Part shown: piece by piece, positions 34,219 through 43,187 of the stretch
Position numbering within the stretch: position 1 is the first letter of the stretch
Layout of the letters: each line of letters starts with the position of its first letter
The notes under the pieces: generated by a model
Seen by the model: only the letters and a program-made list of their open reading frames with translations
Told to the model about the DNA's origin: nothing
Database searches by the model: none
Made by a program: the position numbers and the translations under genes
Assembly (NCBI GenBank): GCA_036961205.1
Contig: JBALVI010000006.1
Coordinates: forward strand, 62,001 to 126,000
Direction: 5' to 3'
DNA length: 64,000 bases
From: CALJFL01 sp036961205
GTDB taxonomy: Bacteria > Pseudomonadota > Gammaproteobacteria > Pseudomonadales > Halieaceae

Positions 34219-37080
34219 TCAATCGATCGAATAAGCCGGATGATCACGTTTGATGTCGCCAGCGCTGTCATACTGCTGACCCGAATTCTCGGGGAAGGTA
34301 CCCCATTTTCCAGGGGTCACGACCTGCAGAGAATGCCGCTGCTGGATAAACACACGATTGTAATATTCCTGCCAGTCGGCCAGGGTGAAATCACTGATCG
34401 CATCCGCCAGTTGTTGCCTGCCAGCGAATTCATACTGCTTGCGAGCAATCGACTGCCAGTAGAACTCAGCACGCTCCAGCATATTTTTGTGGGGCCGCAG
34501 GATTTGGCTTCTCAACGCGACCTGATGACGTGCAAATTGGTCTGCATCCAGATTACCCTCCACACTTAACATGAATGCCTGCATGGAGTTAGCGACAGCA
34601 TCGGCACTGTGACTTGGCGACTGCACCAACATCACAATACCCGGGACATCCAATTGCGGGAATGAAGACGCACTCACGGCATAACCCAATTGCTGCTCCG
34701 TGCGCAGTTGCTGGAAGAACCCCGACTTCATAATCTGCGCCGTTAAGGCAGACGCGGCCCGATCGCGCCAGGAGTCACCGGCACCCTGCAGGTACCAGGC
34801 CACCACCGAGTCATCGTGCGGCACCGCTACTCTATACTGCGCAATCTCTCCGGAACCCAGTTTCAGCACCTTCAAATCTGGCAGCTCTGGCACAGGACTG
34901 GACCCCAACAGCGAACGCACAGATACTGCGATGCCATCAACTGCGGTCTTTGGATAATTGCCGTAGATCATGATCTCCGCCGAAGCAGAGTCCCAAAAGG
35001 CGGTGGAATAGGCCTCTACGTCGGCCAGCGATGCCGACTCAAGCGCGTCAATCAAAGGAGCTTCACCCCATTCTCCATAGAGCAGCGCTTCACGCAGGTC
35101 ATCGGCTACCTGGCTCATGGGACGTTTGGTAATTGAGTTTTCCAGACCGCGAATCATGTTCCGGCGAATATTTTCAAATCGCATAGGATCAAACTCAGGC
35201 TCTTTTATCACCTCGATAAGACGGTCGAGCAAGACCTGCTGTTTGTCGTTGTAACCGCCCACTCTTAAGCTGATGCCCTGGGCGTGCTTATAAATCCTGA
35301 AATTCAAACCAGCGAGTGCGGCAGGGTAAGAAAACTCATTCACCTTGTCGTTGATTAAACTGGTGTATAGAACCGCCATGGCCGTCTGGCTCGCGTCAGC
35401 GCCCACCAGCGGTGAGCGGAAATTCACATAGCTCGCACCTCGTGGCACCTTAAACTCATCGTCCTGACCAAACCAGATTGTGTCGCGCTCGCCCCGCTCA
35501 ATAATAGCGGGCGCACCGGTCGTTGCCGGCTCTGGCTCAATAAGCGCGAGGTCTTCAGCGATAAATTGATTGGGCGGCGGCAAATTCAGTGACAACGGGC
35601 CTGCTATCGACTCCCAAATCGCTATAGTCTCTGCTGATTCCGTTTCCTGCGAATACGGCACCTCATAATAAGGGCTCACCCGATCAGTACTAACGGATTG
35701 GTCGTTCAGAATAATTTGGGCATTTTCGGGACGCAGCTGCGCCAGTAGTTCGCCGATCATGTCCGGATCAAACGCGTCCATGACGTAGGGGCCCTGCAAG
35801 GTATCCTCAACATCGTAGTGCTGCATACCGCTAGCCAGGCCGCTGACATAGCCAATGGGTTCGGCGTCTTCTCGAAAGCGAAAGCTGAGCTGAGCGAGGC
35901 GCGCCTGCTCATCATATAACCACTGCTGAGGCCCCTGCTCTCGCAGCATGTCGGTGTAGGCAAACAATAGACCCAGCACCCGGTCCTGCTTTTGCACACC
36001 AAGTTCGGTGAGCGTAAATGAAACACTGAACAGTGCCCCACCTCGCCAGGCCAGACCAGAGCCAGCTCCAAGGCCCTCAACCAAGCCCTCTTGCTTGAGT
36101 TGTGACAACAAACTGCCCGCACCCTCATGCCCTACCAAATTGCCAACATAGGCCAGCGGCTTGGCCCGGTATTGTCCACGGTAATCGTCAACCGGGAAAT
36201 TAACCTGCAGTGATCTCAAGGTGGCCTGAGGTTTTATCTGCACCAGCATGGGCAAAGAACCATTGGCAAAAATAGGCTGTTCAAACTGCACAGGCTGATA
36301 ATTGCGGTTTGGAATAGCGGCAAACATGGGCGCAACCATTTGCTCAAGCTCATCCAGCGATTCCGACCCCAGCACCACCAATCGCATTACATTGGCCGAG
36401 TAGTGCTTGCGATAAAACGTCAGCAAGTCATCGCGAATCATGGAATCCGGACGGTCTGCCAGCGACTCGAGGCTCCCAACAGAAAACTGACTGAAGGGAT
36501 GATCCGGGTTCATATTCTGCTGCAGAACATCCAGCCCTCTGCGACCGTCACTCTTTATCCCAAGTTGATACTCTGCCTGTACCGCATTTTTTTCCCGATC
36601 AACATACTGCGCGTCAAAACTGGGCGAGATGAAAAACTGGGCGAATCGATCCAGAGCTTCGGGAAGGTAGTCGGCATTGATATCAAAGAAGTAGTTGGTG
36701 TTTTCAAAACTGGTATAGGCATTGCGATTACCACCGTGCTCGGTGATGTACTGCTCATATTCGGAAGCGTCCGGGTACTTGTCGGTCCCCAGAAATAGCA
36801 TGTGCTCCAAAAAATGCGCCAATCCTCCGCGCCCGGGGGGATTGTCACCGCTACCCACCATGACATCGAGGGCGGCTGCAGCCTTGCGCGTATCGGGGTC
36901 GGAGATCAGTAGCACCCGCAGCTGATTAGGCAGCGTGATAACGCGATACTGGTGATCGTCGTTCGGGCTTTGGGTAAGCTGTGCTTCCGGCTCTGGCTGA
37001 TTGGTACAAGCCAATAAAAAAGTCGCAACAAGCATGATGAGCAGGGCTTTAAAACCCCGCCCGAAATTCAACTCAGGCAT
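34219..37080 (-). CDS. Pitrilysin/insulinase-family (M16) zinc protease, lipoprotein
   Basis: Protease III-like enzyme of 953 residues. N-terminal lipoprotein signal ends LLAC (Cys25, followed by Thr, suggesting the outer membrane). The inverted zinc motif HFLEH lies in GGLAHFLEHMLFLGTDKYPD, with the distal Glu region in KNAVQAEYQL. Three further M16 domains follow, including the substrate-binding segment EQQLGYAVSAS. It probably degrades peptides in the periplasm. Single-gene unit; the permease gene follows upstream with a 17-bp gap on the same strand. Confidence 0.92.
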   Translation of the reverse strand: MPELNFGRGFKALLIMLVATFLLACTNQPEPEAQLTQSPNDDHQYRVITLPNQLRVLLISDPDTRKAAAALDVMVGSGDNPPGRGGLAHFLEHMLFLGTDKYPDASEYEQYITEHGGNRNAYTSFENTNYFFDINADYLPEALDRFAQFFISPSFDAQYVDREKNAVQAEYQLGIKSDGRRGLDVLQQNMNPDHPFSQFSVGSLESLADRPDSMIRDDLLTFYRKHYSANVMRLVVLGSESLDELEQMVAPMFAAIPNRNYQPVQFEQPIFANGSLPMLVQIKPQATLRSLQVNFPVDDYRGQYRAKPLAYVGNLVGHEGAGSLLSQLKQEGLVEGLGAGSGLAWRGGALFSVSFTLTELGVQKQDRVLGLLFAYTDMLREQGPQQWLYDEQARLAQLSFRFREDAEPIGYVSGLASGMQHYDVEDTLQGPYVMDAFDPDMIGELLAQLRPENAQIILNDQSVSTDRVSPYYEVPYSQETESAETIAIWESIAGPLSLNLPPPNQFIAEDLALIEPEPATTGAPAIIERGERDTIWFGQDDEFKVPRGASYVNFRSPLVGADASQTAMAVLYTSLINDKVNEFSYPAALAGLNFRIYKHAQGISLRVGGYNDKQQVLLDRLIEVIKEPEFDPMRFENIRRNMIRGLENSITKRPMSQVADDLREALLYGEWGEAPLIDALESASLADVEAYSTAFWDSASAEIMIYGNYPKTAVDGIAVSVRSLLGSSPVPELPDLKVLKLGSGEIAQYRVAVPHDDSVVAWYLQGAGDSWRDRAASALTAQIMKSGFFQQLRTEQQLGYAVSASSFPQLDVPGIVMLVQSPSHSADAVANSMQAFMLSVEGNLDADQFARHQVALRSQILRPHKNMLERAEFYWQSIARKQYEFAGRQQLADAISDFTLADWQEYYNRVFIQQRHSLQVVTPGKWGTFPENSGQQYDSAGDIKRDHPAYSID

Positions 37081-37097
37081 TAATAACTCCGTTAGAT

Positions 37098-38186
37098 TTA
37101 CGTTTGAACAGGCTCGTCTATATCGGCCCGTTTGCTACTGCCGGGGGTCGGCCAGGCATTAATAATTGCCTTGATCAAAGTCGCCAGTGGAATGGCAAAA
37201 AACACTCCCCAAAGCCCCCAGATACCACCAAAAAATAGTACAGCCATAATAATGGCCACCGGATGAAGATTCACTGCCTCGGAAAACAACAGCGGCACCA
37301 GCACATTGCCATCCAGCCCCTGGATTATTACATAGACCATGAACACGTAATAAAATTCACTAACCAGGCCCCACTGAAAAAATGCGACCACAACCACCGG
37401 CACAGTGACCAGCGCGGCACCAATGTAGGGGATAATTACTGACAGGCCCACCATCAGGGCCAAAAGAGCCGCATAGTTCAGCCCCATCCAAACGAAGCTG
37501 AAATAGCTGACCGCACCCACAATAACGATCTCAACGACCTTGCCCCGCGCGTAATTTGCGACCTGGGTGTTCATTTCCAGACCAATCCTGCGCAGTAGCG
37601 GTCGCTCCGAGGGCAGAAAACTCCCGACCCAGGCAAGAATCTGATCACGGTCCTTGAGAAAGAAGAAAACAAGAATTGGAATGAGCACCATGTAGACCAT
37701 CACCGTCAAAATACTGGGAATCGTCGCAATAGAGCCCCGCACTATGGAAGGCCCCAGGCCACCCAGCTCGGCCTGCGCCAGCGCCATCAACTGACTGAGC
37801 TGCTCCTCACTGAAAATCTGGGGATACTGCTCGGGCAGCACTACCAACCAATGCTGCCCCTGCTCCAACATTCTGGGTGTTTCACTGGCAAGACTGACTA
37901 ACTGACGCCATACCAGAGGTAACAAGCCCAATGTTATACCGAAAAAAGCACCTACAAAGACCAGAAAAGCGACGGAAAAGCCCACCCATTGTGGCAAGCC
38001 TTGACGAGTCAGGCGATTGGCGACCCCCTGCATAAGATAGGCCAGGACGAGCGAGGTTAGCAACGGGGCGAGAATATCTCCAATAGTGGCCAGCAACACC
38101 AGGCAGAGTGCGAGTAAAACCAGCAACAGTACCGATTCTTCTTCAAACAGGTAGCGCTCGTACCACTTCTTGAAAATGTCGAGCAT
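37098..38186 (-). CDS. AI-2E/PerM-family permease
   Basis: Inner-membrane protein of 362 residues with about eight membrane segments (for example VLLLVLLALCLVLLATIGDI, WVGFSVAFLVFVGAFFGITL, SILTVMVYMVLIPILVFFFL). The family signature is GLSVIIPYIGAALVTVPVVV and FFGGIWGLWGVFFAIPLATL. Members include AI-2 exporters and Na/H antiporters, so the substrate cannot be assigned. It lies 12 bp after tusA on the same strand. Confidence 0.85.
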   Translation of the reverse strand: MLDIFKKWYERYLFEEESVLLLVLLALCLVLLATIGDILAPLLTSLVLAYLMQGVANRLTRQGLPQWVGFSVAFLVFVGAFFGITLGLLPLVWRQLVSLASETPRMLEQGQHWLVVLPEQYPQIFSEEQLSQLMALAQAELGGLGPSIVRGSIATIPSILTVMVYMVLIPILVFFFLKDRDQILAWVGSFLPSERPLLRRIGLEMNTQVANYARGKVVEIVIVGAVSYFSFVWMGLNYAALLALMVGLSVIIPYIGAALVTVPVVVVAFFQWGLVSEFYYVFMVYVIIQGLDGNVLVPLLFSEAVNLHPVAIIMAVLFFGGIWGLWGVFFAIPLATLIKAIINAWPTPGSSKRADIDEPVQT

Positions 38187-38198
38187 CAGTAACTCCGG

Positions 38199-38432
38199 TT
38201 ATCGTTTCTGCAGTAAGTGGATATAGACACCATCAATTTCCTCAGAGGCCAACAAAGTGTGACCGGACTGCTCTGCAAATACCTGAAAATCTCTGACCGA
38301 GCCCTGATCAGTGGCGCTTATGCGCAGTTTCTCGCCACTGCCCATCGCGTTCAAAGCGCGTTTCGCCTTTAACAGGGGCATAGGGCAAAGTAGACCAATG
38401 GCATCGAGTTCCAGCCATTTTCCCTGAGTCAT
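38199..38432 (-). CDS. tusA: Sulfurtransferase TusA-like protein
   Basis: 77-residue protein with the family signature LDAIGLLCPMPLLKAKRALN, where the Cys of CPMP carries persulfide sulfur. It relays sulfur for tRNA thiolation or molybdenum cofactor work. The start at 38432 (MTQGKWLELDA) was chosen to fit the family; a longer frame to 38582 adds 50 unrelated residues. TusA versus the closely related SirA/YeeD group cannot be separated from sequence alone. Confidence 0.82.
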   Translation of the reverse strand: MTQGKWLELDAIGLLCPMPLLKAKRALNAMGSGEKLRISATDQGSVRDFQVFAEQSGHTLLASEEIDGVYIHLLQKR

Positions 38433-38548
38433 AAAAAGTTCGCTTAATCTATTGGTGCGCGCAGTATAGCGAGAAGGACTAAAAGTATGAACTTTACCTT
38501 CAGACTGCCCTCTGAAGGTAGAATATTCTATTACGGGTGGCAGCGACC

Positions 38549-40075
38549 ATGAAGTACAATGCGGGTGAACATTATCCGGCATTCGAGCGATTCAATTTAG
38601 TGGTAAAACTCTGTCAAACTTCTCGCCGTTTAATAAAAGGCATAGTGGCAACCGCGCTGGCTGTTGCGGTTTTTACCTGCCCCGCCACCGCAAATGAAGA
38701 CCTGAAGCTGCCCAATCTCGGAGAGTCCAGCACCAGTCTGTTCTCAGCAGAATACGAGTATAAACTTGGCCGGGGCTGGTTGCGTATGTTTCGTAGCCAG
38801 GTTCCCACCATCGACGACCCGCTTCTGTTTGACTACCTGGAAAACCTGATCTTCAGCCTGGTTACCCACAGCCAGTTGGAAGATAGGCGCATTGATCTCG
38901 TTCTGGTCGACAACCCGACCATCAATGCGTTTGCCGTACCCGGCGGCGTCATTGGTATCCACAATGGCCTCCTTCTCTACGCCCAGACCGAAGACGAACT
39001 GGCCACGGTACTGGCGCATGAAATTGCTCACCTCAGCCAACGGCACTTCTCACGGCGCGTGGAGTTTCAAAAGGCTCAGGCGCCTTTTAACTACGCTGCG
39101 ATGCTGGCCGGCCTGGTATTAATGGCAACCGCAGGCGGCGAGGCCGGTATGGCTGCACTAATGGCCGGACAGGCGGCGGCACAGGATTCAGCGCTACGCT
39201 ATAGCCGCGGCAATGAATCCGAAGCCGACCGGGTAGGCATGCAAACCATGGTCAAGGCTGGAATGGACCCACACGCCGCGCCGGCAATGTTCGAGCGCAT
39301 GTTGCAGGCCTCGCGCTACACCGGTGGCAGCAATGTCCCCGAGTTTCTGCGCAGTCACCCTTTATCTGAGAATCGTATTGCCGACACGCGCAACAGAGCA
39401 CAGGAATACCCCAAATCCATACGCCCGGCCAAACTGGACTATCAATTGATGCGAGCCAGAGTGATCAATCAACTGGCTGACACACCGGAACAAGCTATCC
39501 AGAAGTTTCGCGGCGAACTGGATGGCTCCACCCGTTCACGGGAGGCCGCGGTCTATGGGCTGGTTCTCGCCTTGACCAATGCAGGCAAGGCGGACGAAGC
39601 GGCCCTGGAGCTGGACTCCATCTGGTCAGGCGCGCCAGAACGACTTGAGTACATGATCGCTGATGCCGAAATCGATATGGCCCGCAATAAGGCCGAGCTT
39701 GCAGTTGAAAAACTCAGCAAGCACGTTGAACTCAACCCCGGCAACCACCCGCTAACCATGACTTACGCAACTGCGTTGATGCGCAACGGGCAGGCGCATA
39801 TAGCGGAAGAGGTATTGCTCGATCAGAGTAAAGTAAAGCCCAAGGATCCAGGCCTGTGGTATTTGTTAGCTGAAGTGCAGGGATTATCCGGCAATATCTC
39901 TGGCCTGCACCAGGCAAGGGCGGAGTACTTTATCCTCAACGGCGTTTTGGATGAAGCGGAAAAGCAGCTAACCTATGCGCAAGAATTGACCAACAATGAT
40001 TATCTGACCTCGGCCAAAATCAATCAGCGCCTGAAAGACGTACGCCAGATACGCGATGAAATGGAGAGCCTGTAA
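38549..40075 (+). CDS. bepA: Periplasmic M48 metalloprotease with TPRs, BepA-like
   Basis: Outer-membrane quality-control protease that helps LptD maturation and degrades stalled beta-barrel proteins. A signal peptide ends near TCPATA-NE. The M48 domain carries zinc motif HEIAH (ATVLAHEIAHLSQRH) and the third ligand in GNESEADRVGM. The C-terminal half has TPR repeats (about residues 300-505). ATG at 38549 was chosen; a GTG four codons upstream is possible. The long n-region before the signal helix (about 30 residues) is unusual, so the real start may lie further in. Confidence 0.9.
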   Translation: MKYNAGEHYPAFERFNLVVKLCQTSRRLIKGIVATALAVAVFTCPATANEDLKLPNLGESSTSLFSAEYEYKLGRGWLRMFRSQVPTIDDPLLFDYLENLIFSLVTHSQLEDRRIDLVLVDNPTINAFAVPGGVIGIHNGLLLYAQTEDELATVLAHEIAHLSQRHFSRRVEFQKAQAPFNYAAMLAGLVLMATAGGEAGMAALMAGQAAAQDSALRYSRGNESEADRVGMQTMVKAGMDPHAAPAMFERMLQASRYTGGSNVPEFLRSHPLSENRIADTRNRAQEYPKSIRPAKLDYQLMRARVINQLADTPEQAIQKFRGELDGSTRSREAAVYGLVLALTNAGKADEAALELDSIWSGAPERLEYMIADAEIDMARNKAELAVEKLSKHVELNPGNHPLTMTYATALMRNGQAHIAEEVLLDQSKVKPKDPGLWYLLAEVQGLSGNISGLHQARAEYFILNGVLDEAEKQLTYAQELTNNDYLTSAKINQRLKDVRQIRDEMESL

Positions 40076-40093
40076 GACCGGGGGAGCTGCCGA

Positions 40094-41167
40094 TCAGGCA
40101 TTACCTTTCACAGCTACATGCAATTCGGCGGCAAAATCCAACATTCTCCGCAGAGGAACCATTGCTTGCCGGCCGATTTCTGGCTCGACGAAGATTTCAT
40201 TGTCGGTGCGATCAAAGACATTCGCCAAGTTTTCCAATTCGTTCATCGCCATCCAGGGACAGTTGGCACAGCTGCGACAGCTGGCACCATTGCCTGCGGT
40301 TGGAGCGATAATGAACTCTTTGTCAGGCGCCAGTTGCTGAAGCTTGTAGAAAATACCCTGGTCAGTCGCCACGATAAACTGCTTGCTGTCCATGTTCACG
40401 GCGGCATTAATGATTTGCGTGGTAGAGCCCACCCGGTCGGCGAGTTCGAGCACTGAAGCCGGCGATTCAGGATGCGCCAGCACCACCGCCTCCGGGTAAA
40501 CTCGCTTGAGATCAGCGATGCCCCTGGCCTTGAATTCCTCATGCACAATACAGGCACCATCCCACATCAGGATGTCTGCGCCGGTCTGGCGTTGTACGTA
40601 GTCACCCAGATGCCGATCCGGGGCCCAGATGATTTTCTTGCCCTGATCGGCGAGATGTTCGGCCACATCCAGCGCGATACTTGAGGTCACTACCCAATCA
40701 GCGCGGGCCTTCACCGCGGCCGAGGTATTGGCGTAGACCACCACCTCTCGGTCGGGGTGCTGGTCGCAAAATGCTGAAAACTCATCGATGGGGCAACCCA
40801 GATCCAGGGAGCAGGTCGCCTCCAATGTGGGCATTAACACCCGCTTCTCGGGCGTCAGAATCTTGGCAGTCTCGCCCATGAACTTTACACCGGCAACCAC
40901 CAGGGTCTTCGCGGGGTGATCGTGGCCAAACCGGGCCATTTCCAGAGAATCAGAGACACAGCCACCGGATTCTTCGGCCAGCGCCTGAATCGCCGGCGCA
41001 GTGTAATAATGCGCAACAAGCGTCGCGTTCTCGGCCACCAAACGCTTTTTGATTTGCGCTGTAAGCTGCCGCTCCTGAAGCGGAGTTAGCTGACTCTGTT
41101 CGGCGTGGTCGAGATGTTTTTGCACTTGCTGGCGGATGGTCTCCAGCTTGTCGGAAGCGATAGTCAT
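40094..41167 (-). CDS. nadA: Quinolinate synthase NadA
   Basis: 4Fe-4S enzyme of 357 residues that condenses iminoaspartate with dihydroxyacetone phosphate to quinolinate in NAD synthesis. Features are VAHYYTAPAIQALAEESGGC, EATCSLDLGCPIDEF (cluster Cys), NTSAAVKARADWVVTSS, and CRSCANCPWMAMN near the end. Length matches the E. coli type. Convergent with bepA, 18 bp between stops. Confidence 0.96.
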   Translation of the reverse strand: MTIASDKLETIRQQVQKHLDHAEQSQLTPLQERQLTAQIKKRLVAENATLVAHYYTAPAIQALAEESGGCVSDSLEMARFGHDHPAKTLVVAGVKFMGETAKILTPEKRVLMPTLEATCSLDLGCPIDEFSAFCDQHPDREVVVYANTSAAVKARADWVVTSSIALDVAEHLADQGKKIIWAPDRHLGDYVQRQTGADILMWDGACIVHEEFKARGIADLKRVYPEAVVLAHPESPASVLELADRVGSTTQIINAAVNMDSKQFIVATDQGIFYKLQQLAPDKEFIIAPTAGNGASCRSCANCPWMAMNELENLANVFDRTDNEIFVEPEIGRQAMVPLRRMLDFAAELHVAVKGNA

Positions 41168-41397
41168 ACTGGCAGGGGCGAGCTCAAAAAAAGGACGAAA
41201 ATTCTAGCACATAATCGCTCCGCAATATTGTTCGCGTGTTATCCGGCAATTTTTGCTAAACATTTACTAGAATTTCACTGAAAACCTGCGTATAACCCCA
41301 TGTTATATAAGAAATAAATACTCCAGAGCATTTGGGAAACGGATAGGGCCGTGACCTGACTGTGTAATTGGACCCGAGTGAGCAACCAGAGGCAATT
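41168..41397. promoter_or_regulatory. Divergent intergenic region nadA / GGDEF-EAL gene
   Basis: 230 bp between two divergent starts, locally A+T-rich around 41270-41330 (for example CCATGTTATATAAGAAATAA), so it should hold both promoters. No clear operator was recognised. Confidence 0.4.
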
Positions 41398-43104
41398 GTG
41401 GACCGACACACCGTATTGATTATCTCTGACCAGAGTACGGACCACCTGATTTTGTCGGCCTGTCTGGAGCGCGCGCTACCGTCCCGCTTCGAGTTGGCCA
41501 ATTCCGGCAGTATCGATCGCCCCCTGGATGCCCTGATGGATCCGGCCAACGATGCCGTGATCATGGCCTATGGCCCTGAAACAGAGTACCTCCTGCGCCT
41601 CGCTCAAAAACATGAAATTTCGCTGCCAATAATCGTCTTGCTGGACGAGGCCACTGATACGCTGACCCGTCAGCTGCACGACTGCGGGGCTCAAGACTAC
41701 CTCGTTCGCGGCCAGCTTCAGGACGCCCTGGTTCATAGAATTCTCGACTACAGCATCCAGTTGAAATCCGCCCGGGAACAAATAAAACTGCTATCCAAAC
41801 GAGACGTACTCACCGGCACGCTCAACCGATCCGGGTTTCGGGCCCACCTGGAGCGGGCAGTGGATCGATCTCAGCGCTACAATTTCAAAACAGCGTTGCT
41901 GCACCTCAATATCGATCAGTTTGCCAACGTCAATGATCACTACGGGGAGGCAAACGGCGACCTCCTTATTCAGGAAATTGCGCGGCGCCTGCTCAACAAA
42001 TTGCGCAGCACGGATAGCATTGCGCGTATCGCGGGAGATGAATTTTCCGTTGTCCTGGAAGACGTGAACAACGCCGATGACGTAGAGGTAATCGCACAGA
42101 AAATGCTCAGCGCAATTTCTGTGCCGATGGTACTCAATGATCAGCAGGTGTCCGTAGAAGCGAGTATTGGCGCTGCCATCTTTCCCGACGCCGCCACCGA
42201 AGTAGCCGATCTGATCGAACATGCCCGTGACGCCATGCTGCAAGCCAAGGCGGTACAGGGCGGCAAGTACGTACTCTACAACGAGCAGTTACAGTTTGAT
42301 GTCGCGGGCAATTCAACGCTGGCGGCTGAGCTGCGGGCCGCCGTTCGCAAGAATCAATTCGAACTTCACTACCAGCCTCGTATCGACCTGAAAACGGGTG
42401 AACTAGAGGGCCTGGAGGCATTGCTGCGCTGGAATCACCCCGAACGAGGCCTGGTAACGCCCGCGGCGTTCATCTCAGTGTGCGAGGATATGGGCCTGCT
42501 GAAAACCATAGGTTATCAGGTCATTCAGCACGCCTGCTCCGCGCAGGTCTGGCTTAGCAACCAGGGTATGTCTGAGGTCGAAGTTGCGGTCAACATCTCG
42601 TTTTCACAAATTCAGGATGAGCGCTTTGTTGATATCGTGAAAGATATTATCGAACGCACCGGGGTAAATGCGAATCGACTGGAATTTGAACTGACCGAAA
42701 CCACAATCTTGAAAAATCCCGAGTCCATCAAGGAGCGTATGAACCAATTGCGCCTGCTGGGTATTTCCTTTTCCCTGGACGATTTTGGCACCGGCTTTTC
42801 ACAGTTGTCGCATCTTACCGACCTTCCTATCTCGGCGATCAAAATTGACAGCAGCTTTGTGCAGGATTTACCGCACAACCCACAACAGGTTGCTGTGTGC
42901 TCCATGATTATTAAAATGGCGCAGCGTCTGGACATGCCAGTGGTTGCCGAGGGTGCAGAAACCTACGAGCAAATAGAGTTTTTACGAGAGCAGGAGTGCG
43001 ATCAGGTACAGGGGTTTTACTACAGCCCGGCAATACCATTGCAACAACTGCCCCGCTTCGTTCAGGAACAACGATTCAAGCGCCGCGAACGGATATTATC
43101 CTAG
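41398..43104 (+). CDS. c-di-GMP turnover protein: degenerate receiver, GGDEF, EAL
   Basis: 568-residue signalling protein. A receiver-like domain (about residues 1-125) lacks the phospho-acceptor: the expected Asp position reads VIMAYGP. The GGDEF domain (about 135-300) has AGDEF in place of GGDEF, a variant found in some active and some inactive cyclases. The EAL domain (about 305-565) keeps EALLRW, DDFGTGFS, KIDSSFV and AEGAE, so phosphodiesterase activity is likely. GTG at 41398 was chosen for AGAGG six bases upstream; a TTG at 41368 is an alternative. Confidence 0.87.
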   Translation: MDRHTVLIISDQSTDHLILSACLERALPSRFELANSGSIDRPLDALMDPANDAVIMAYGPETEYLLRLAQKHEISLPIIVLLDEATDTLTRQLHDCGAQDYLVRGQLQDALVHRILDYSIQLKSAREQIKLLSKRDVLTGTLNRSGFRAHLERAVDRSQRYNFKTALLHLNIDQFANVNDHYGEANGDLLIQEIARRLLNKLRSTDSIARIAGDEFSVVLEDVNNADDVEVIAQKMLSAISVPMVLNDQQVSVEASIGAAIFPDAATEVADLIEHARDAMLQAKAVQGGKYVLYNEQLQFDVAGNSTLAAELRAAVRKNQFELHYQPRIDLKTGELEGLEALLRWNHPERGLVTPAAFISVCEDMGLLKTIGYQVIQHACSAQVWLSNQGMSEVEVAVNISFSQIQDERFVDIVKDIIERTGVNANRLEFELTETTILKNPESIKERMNQLRLLGISFSLDDFGTGFSQLSHLTDLPISAIKIDSSFVQDLPHNPQQVAVCSMIIKMAQRLDMPVVAEGAETYEQIEFLREQECDQVQGFYYSPAIPLQQLPRFVQEQRFKRRERILS

Positions 43105-43187
43105 CGGGCCAAACTGCAATCACACTAGGCGCAAACCGCTAGTGATGTTAGCCTAAGCTCACCTCATAAGCGGTACTAATCAACTGT

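Noticed and set aside
38433..38582. 50-residue N-terminal extension of the TusA-like protein
   Set aside because: The extension matches nothing in the family and would overlap the promoter region of divergent bepA.
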